A stretch of 64,000 nucleotides of DNA, taken from contig NZ_QPJQ01000002.1 in NCBI RefSeq assembly GCF_003337275.1, positions 1 through 64,000 on the forward strand, in the 5' to 3' direction. The notes beneath the pieces are model-generated. The model was not told the DNA's origin. It saw only the letters and a list, made by a program, of their open reading frames with translations, and ran no database searches. Of this stretch, positions 59,983 through 64,000 are shown piece by piece (position 1 is the stretch's first letter; the number at the start of each line of letters is the position of its first letter). This DNA comes from Marinomonas foliarum (GTDB lineage: Bacteria > Pseudomonadota > Gammaproteobacteria > Pseudomonadales > Marinomonadaceae). Both the position numbers and the translations under genes were made by a program.

Positions 59983-61326
59983 TTACACATTCAACAATAG
60001 ATGTTCGCGCTCCCAAGAGCTGATAACCCGGTTAAAGGTCTCGAACTCACTGCGTTTTACACCCATATAAGCTGTGACGAAGTCCTTGCCCAAGATGTTA
60101 CATAATGGTTCACATTCTTCCAAAAGGCGTAGGCCTTCCTCTAGTGTTCTTGCAATTTCTACTTCTGGGTAATCGGACGGTGGCTGATTCGTTTTGATAG
60201 GATCGGTTGGTTGTAGCTTTTGCTTCATACCTAAATAGCCACATGCCAAGGTCGCCGCAATAGCTAGATATGGGTTAGAGTCAGCACCCGGAAAACGGTT
60301 TTCAATGCGTGTTGCTTGTGGCGGTGAAAACGGAATACGTAGCCCTGCTGTACGATTATCAAACCCCCAGTTCATGTTGATTGGCGCAGCCATTTCTGGT
60401 GAAAAACGACGATAGGAGTTGACGTTTGGTGCGAAGAAAGAGATCGCGTTTGGCGTGTATTTCTGCAAACCACCTAAATAATGATAGAACAGTTCGCTTG
60501 GTTTACCGTTATCATCAAAGACGTTTTTCCCCGTTTTCGCCTCTACCAAACTTTGGTGAATGTGCATCGAACTGCCTGGCTCATCTTTCATCGGTTTCGC
60601 CATGAAAGTAGCATACACGCCATGTTTGAGTGCGGCTTCTCGTAAAGTGCGTTTGAACACAAACACTTGGTCAGCCAAGTCGAGTGGATCACCATGAATA
60701 AAGTTTATCTCCATTTGTGCGGCACCGGATTCATGGATCAAGGTGTCTACGTCCAGTCCTTGAGCTTCGCAATAGCTGTACAGGGTATCAATGATGGTGT
60801 TGAACTCGTTTACTGCATCAATACTGTACGAACGACGTGATGTTTCGCGTTTGCCAGAGCGTCCTGCCGCCGGTTTTAGTTCATAATCTGGATCTGTGTT
60901 GGGTTGGATCAGATAGAACTCGACTTCTGGCGCTATGACGGGCTTTAAGCCTTCGGCTTCATAAAGTGACAAAATATGACGCAGAATAGTACGGCTTGCC
61001 AACGGGTGAAGGTTGCCATCAGTGGTATAGCAGTCGTTTATAACTTGAGCCGTTGGCTCGTCAGCCCACGGAACCATACGTATGGTGTTTGGGTCTGGTT
61101 TCAACACCATATCTCGGTCGCTGGCGTCGACAATGTCGTAGTGATTGTCAGCCCAATCCCCCGTCACACTTTGCACTAAAACGGTTTCAGGGATGCGCCC
61201 CGTTTTCTCTGCAAGGAACTTGAACGTCGGGTAAAATTTTCCCCGCGCATTCCCTGTCATATCTGCTAATGTTGACTCGACTTCAGTAATTGCATGCTCT
61301 TTTAAAAAAGCTTCAAACTCTGTCAT
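59983..61326 (-). CDS. puuA: Gamma-glutamylputrescine synthetase (PuuA-like)
   Basis: A 447-residue member of the glutamine-synthetase fold that joins glutamate to putrescine with ATP. The family features are PEVEFYLI (metal-binding Glu), SGAAQMEINF, GSSMHIHQSL (catalytic loop) and RIENRFPGADSNPYLAIAA. Length is close to E. coli PuuA (472). It starts the puuA-potF unit and diverges from the second puuB gene. Confidence 0.9.
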   Translation of the reverse strand: MTEFEAFLKEHAITEVESTLADMTGNARGKFYPTFKFLAEKTGRIPETVLVQSVTGDWADNHYDIVDASDRDMVLKPDPNTIRMVPWADEPTAQVINDCYTTDGNLHPLASRTILRHILSLYEAEGLKPVIAPEVEFYLIQPNTDPDYELKPAAGRSGKRETSRRSYSIDAVNEFNTIIDTLYSYCEAQGLDVDTLIHESGAAQMEINFIHGDPLDLADQVFVFKRTLREAALKHGVYATFMAKPMKDEPGSSMHIHQSLVEAKTGKNVFDDNGKPSELFYHYLGGLQKYTPNAISFFAPNVNSYRRFSPEMAAPINMNWGFDNRTAGLRIPFSPPQATRIENRFPGADSNPYLAIAATLACGYLGMKQKLQPTDPIKTNQPPSDYPEVEIARTLEEGLRLLEECEPLCNILGKDFVTAYMGVKRSEFETFNRVISSWEREHLLLNV

Positions 61327-61563
61327 AACTCACCTTAAGTTGGCTGCTTAACGAATGTTCTTAAGCCGTAACGTTTTTATACTGGCTTTTGCTCTAGGGT
61401 GTTTTTTTCTACAACCCGAATAATGCTTCGGTTTAAACATTATTTTACTTTGATCATTAAATCAACACTTAGTCAAAAAATAAGTTCATATTACAATTGA
61501 CACTGACTATAAATTCGATCAATCATTCGGTTATTGAGTTTTGGATTATGACAGGAGTTTCCC
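61327..61563. promoter_or_regulatory. Divergent control region puuA / puuB2
   Basis: A 237-base AT-rich gap. A TTGACA hexamer at 61497 may be a -35 for puuB2, but I found no good -10 at 17 bases. No clear operator palindrome like the one at 56601 was seen. Confidence 0.3.
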
Positions 61564-62841
61564 TTGAGCAAACATGAGCCGTCCTACTATGAAGCTACGG
61601 CAAGAGCGTACAAAAGCCGCCCTCAGTTAGTGGGTGATCACAGTGCTGATATTTGCATTATAGGTGGAGGATTTACAGGTACTTCAGCGGCTCTGCATCT
61701 TGCAGAAGCGGGTTTTCAAGTGGTCTTACTGGAAGCCAACGAAATTGGCTGGGGGGCTTCTGGGCGTAATGGTGGACAAATTTGCCAAGGTCATAACATG
61801 AGCCACGCGGAGATGGCCAAAAAGGTCGGCAAAGACACAGCTGATGTATTGTGGCAAACCTCGGTCGATTCGGTTGATTTGGTAAAGGAGCTGATTGAGA
61901 AATACCAAATCGATTGTGATCTGGCTGCTGGAGTATTACATGTGGCATCTAAATCACGTCACGCAGATGAAATTAAAGAAGCGGTTGAATATAAGCGCCA
62001 GCAGCTAAATTACGAAGATGTTGAGTTTCTAGATGCTAAAACTGTTGCCGATAAATTGGGTACAGATCGTTATCATGGTGGCGAATGGTATAAGGAGGGT
62101 GCGCATATTCACCCGCTTAACTTTGCGCTTGGGTTAGCGAAAGCGGCGGAAGAATACGGTGCTGAGTTGTACGATCATTCCGCGGTATTGGAATACACAG
62201 ATGGCAAGCAACCTGAGGTTATGACGGCCAAAGGTCGTGTTCGTTGCCGTTATTTGTTATTTGCGTGTAATGGCTACCTTGGGCACTTAAATGGCCCAGC
62301 AGCACGAAAAATCATGCCAATTAATAATTTTATTATTGCAACAGAGCCACTACCAGAAAGCGTTGCCAATCGAATTAACCCAGATCGCATTGCTGTAGCT
62401 GATTCGAAATTTGTTGTGAACTATTACCGTCTATCAAAAGACAGGAGAATGTTGTGGGGGGGCGGTGAAAATTACAGTCAGCGTTTTCCAAAGGATATTG
62501 CAGGGTTTGTTAAAAAACACATGTTAGAAACCTACCCTGAGTTAGGCGATTATCGCATCGATTATGCCTGGGGCGGAACGTTGGCGATTACGCTGAATCG
62601 AATGCCGCATATTGCGCGCCAGCAAGAAAATATTTTTGTTGCTCATGGTTATTCAGGTCACGGAGTAGCGATGGCGACATATGCTGGTGCGATTTTCGCC
62701 AAAGCCGTGCAAGGTTCGTTAGAAAAAATGGATGCATTTGAAAGGCTTCCTATGCGTGATTTTCCAGGTGGTACTTTACTTCGTTGGCCTGGTTTAGTTA
62801 CTGGGATGTTGTATTACTCAATGTTAGATCGTTTGCCCTAA
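61564..62841 (+). CDS. puuB: Gamma-glutamylputrescine oxidase-like FAD protein (PuuB paralogue 2)
   Basis: A 425-residue DAO-type FAD oxidoreductase with GGGFTG (34-39), GWGASGRNGGQI and the C-terminal GYSGHGVAMAT motif, similar in layout to the gene at 53623. The start is a TTG at 61564, with AGGAG six bases upstream. It diverges from puuA, so it is co-located with the first step of the pathway, whereas paralogue 1 sits with the third. This suggests separate regulation or substrates, for example putrescine against longer polyamines. Confidence 0.85.
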   Translation: MSKHEPSYYEATARAYKSRPQLVGDHSADICIIGGGFTGTSAALHLAEAGFQVVLLEANEIGWGASGRNGGQICQGHNMSHAEMAKKVGKDTADVLWQTSVDSVDLVKELIEKYQIDCDLAAGVLHVASKSRHADEIKEAVEYKRQQLNYEDVEFLDAKTVADKLGTDRYHGGEWYKEGAHIHPLNFALGLAKAAEEYGAELYDHSAVLEYTDGKQPEVMTAKGRVRCRYLLFACNGYLGHLNGPAARKIMPINNFIIATEPLPESVANRINPDRIAVADSKFVVNYYRLSKDRRMLWGGGENYSQRFPKDIAGFVKKHMLETYPELGDYRIDYAWGGTLAITLNRMPHIARQQENIFVAHGYSGHGVAMATYAGAIFAKAVQGSLEKMDAFERLPMRDFPGGTLLRWPGLVTGMLYYSMLDRLP

Positions 62842-62945
62842 TATGACGAATGGCTAGTGATGGGTATGTTTAGTGTTCATTGGTATGTGTATAATTTAAT
62901 CACTTTATTTGATGTACTCTGTATATAAGGAAGCCAATTTTTATT

Positions 62946-63605
62946 ATGGCAAACCCCCCTACGACAATGAAAACCATGCAATCTGTTTCGCCTCGTAGCG
63001 AGCCAGTACAGTCTCGTTCCATTAAACGCGCACAGCAAATTTTAGACGTGACTAGCGAGTTGCTGGAAACCGTAGGTTTGAATGATCTGAATACGGCTAT
63101 TATTGCAAAAGAAGTCGGTATTTCTGTGGGATCTTTGTACCACTATTTTCCGAATAAACACGCCATTCTCTATGCCATGGGTAAGTCTTGGCTGGACAGT
63201 ATTGAAGAAGTACTAAAAGACATTCAAGAGTGGCATTTGGAAGAGATGACGCTGCCCTACTTTATTGAGCAAGTTGTAGACATTAATTTGCGAACTTATC
63301 GTCAGCAGCGTGCGGTATTACGCCTAGTACAGGCTATGTTTTCAGTGCAAGAATTGCGTGAATTAGATGAGCGCCATGATGATATGGTAATTTCTCAAAT
63401 GGCCAAGGTTTTTAAACGGTTAGGGCTGAAAAAGCACATTCGTGAGCGAGAACGTATCGCGCGTCTATACCTAGAGGTAACGCACAGTACGTACCTGGTT
63501 GTGGTAAACCAAAATGAACGCCGTGCAGCCCGCACGCTTGATGATTTGAAACTGATGTTAACAAGCGTATTAGAACGACATCTAAATGAGCCTGAATCTG
63601 AATAG
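62946..63605 (+). CDS. TetR-family regulator of the polyamine island
   Basis: A 219-residue TetR protein. The helix-turn-helix is in IAKEVGISVGSLYHYFPNKHAILYAM. The C-terminal domain is helical with no family I can name. It lies 104 bases after puuB2 on the same strand. E. coli uses a different (HTH-cupin) regulator, PuuR, and none of that type is in the window. Function as polyamine repressor is inferred from position only. Confidence 0.8.
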   Translation: MANPPTTMKTMQSVSPRSEPVQSRSIKRAQQILDVTSELLETVGLNDLNTAIIAKEVGISVGSLYHYFPNKHAILYAMGKSWLDSIEEVLKDIQEWHLEEMTLPYFIEQVVDINLRTYRQQRAVLRLVQAMFSVQELRELDERHDDMVISQMAKVFKRLGLKKHIRERERIARLYLEVTHSTYLVVVNQNERRAARTLDDLKLMLTSVLERHLNEPESE

Positions 63606-63629
63606 TCGTTCTGTGCGCAGCTTTTCATA

Positions 63630-64000
63630 TTAACCCTTTTCTCTGTCTAGTGAGTCTAGGTGGCTGAGGAACAAGGTAAAAATTTCCGACTGTGTTGATG
63701 TGTCTAAACGTGCGTGGATATTTTTACGGTGTACCTTTACTGTACCGGCACTGATGCCTAGCTCGTTGGCGATGGATTTTGACGAGTGACCTTTCAGCAG
63801 CAAGCCTAAAATTTCTTGCTCGCGGTTGGTTAACACGCCATGAGCAAAGGTTTTTAGCGCGTATTTTAATGGTCCTGAACGGGATTCTTTTTCGACGAAC
63901 TCCCCTGCTTGCGTTAGCCAAAACTGACGAATCAAGGCTTCTAGCATCGGAAAAACGCTTTTCAAGTTATTAAATTCTGTTCGACGAATGGACCCAATTG
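63630..64000 (-). CDS. LuxR-type regulator, C-terminal part (gene continues off the right edge)
   Basis: The minus-strand frame has no start I trust and stays open from a point inside the protein to position 64000, so the N-terminal sensor lies outside the window. The visible ~123 residues end in a clear LuxR/GerE helix-turn-helix: LTNREQEILGLLLKGHSS, then KSIANELGISAGTVKVHRKNIHARL. It converges with the TetR gene, 24 bases apart. It could bind the palindrome at 56601; this is speculative. Confidence 0.8.
   Translation of the reverse strand, partial: IGSIRRTEFNNLKSVFPMLEALIRQFWLTQAGEFVEKESRSGPLKYALKTFAHGVLTNREQEILGLLLKGHSSKSIANELGISAGTVKVHRKNIHARLDTSTQSEIFTLFLSHLDSLDREKG

Overview
The window looks like a chromosomal origin region from a marine gammaproteobacterium. 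Its core gene order (rpmH-dnaA-dnaN-recF-gyrB, mnmE, mnmG-rsmG-parA-parB-atpIBEFHAGDC) is that of Pseudomonadales/Oceanospirillales. The moderate base composition, TRAP and polyamine uptake genes and an AcuI-type acryloyl-CoA reductase suggest a Marinomonas-like organism. The genus is an inference from gene content, not a database match.

Layout. 0-4.2 kb: the end of an IS5-group insertion sequence sits inside the first codons of a TRAP solute-binding lipoprotein gene, followed by three intact tandem paralogues, all on the minus strand and each with its own terminator. 4.4-6.4 kb: a Gfo/Idh/MocA oxidoreductase and a LOG-like Rossmann (SLOG) protein. 6.5-11.9 kb: a four-gene sugar-type ABC importer operon diverging from a DeoR-family regulator, with three copies of the same inverted repeat between them. 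12-16.8 kb: uvrD, a small PA3496-like protein, an aromatic/aspartate aminotransferase and a FrnE-like thioredoxin-fold protein. 16.8-23.8 kb: a MocR regulator, the csdA-csdE sulfur-transfer pair, a LysE exporter with an AraC regulator, tcdA-yqfB (tRNA/nucleoside modification) and a TrmB-like regulator. 23.8-31 kb: the complete F1Fo ATP synthase operon with a clear promoter. 31-35.4 kb: parB, parA, rsmG, mnmG. 35.4-36.2 kb: an AT-rich, DnaA-box-rich gap. 36.3-40.2 kb: four metabolic/regulatory genes (YahK-type alcohol dehydrogenase and AraC regulator; AcuR-like TetR regulator and AcuI) that separate mnmG from mnmE. 40.3-44.1 kb: mnmE, yidC, rnpA, rpmH (no yidD). 44.1-44.6 kb: a second, denser DnaA-box cluster, the best oriC candidate. 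44.6-50.9 kb: dnaA, dnaN, recF, gyrB. 51-53.5 kb: an AT-rich FRG-domain gene bounded by hairpins, then the divergent qorB/HxlR pair. 53.6-64 kb: a polyamine island.

How the genes work together. The polyamine island joins agmatine breakdown to putrescine (aguA, aguB) with the gamma-glutamylated putrescine route (puuA, two puuB paralogues, puuC) and a PotF-like binding protein; a TetR and a partial LuxR regulator close it. PuuD and the PotGHI membrane/ATPase subunits are not in the window. Similarly, the TRAP binding proteins have no DctQM partners here. The regulators with visible candidate operators are the DeoR protein (TGTAA-N6-TTACA, three copies), the AcuR-like protein (TAGAC-N5-GTCTA, one copy in front of itself and one in front of acuI) and possibly HxlR. 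No rRNA, tRNA, CRISPR array or prophage was seen.
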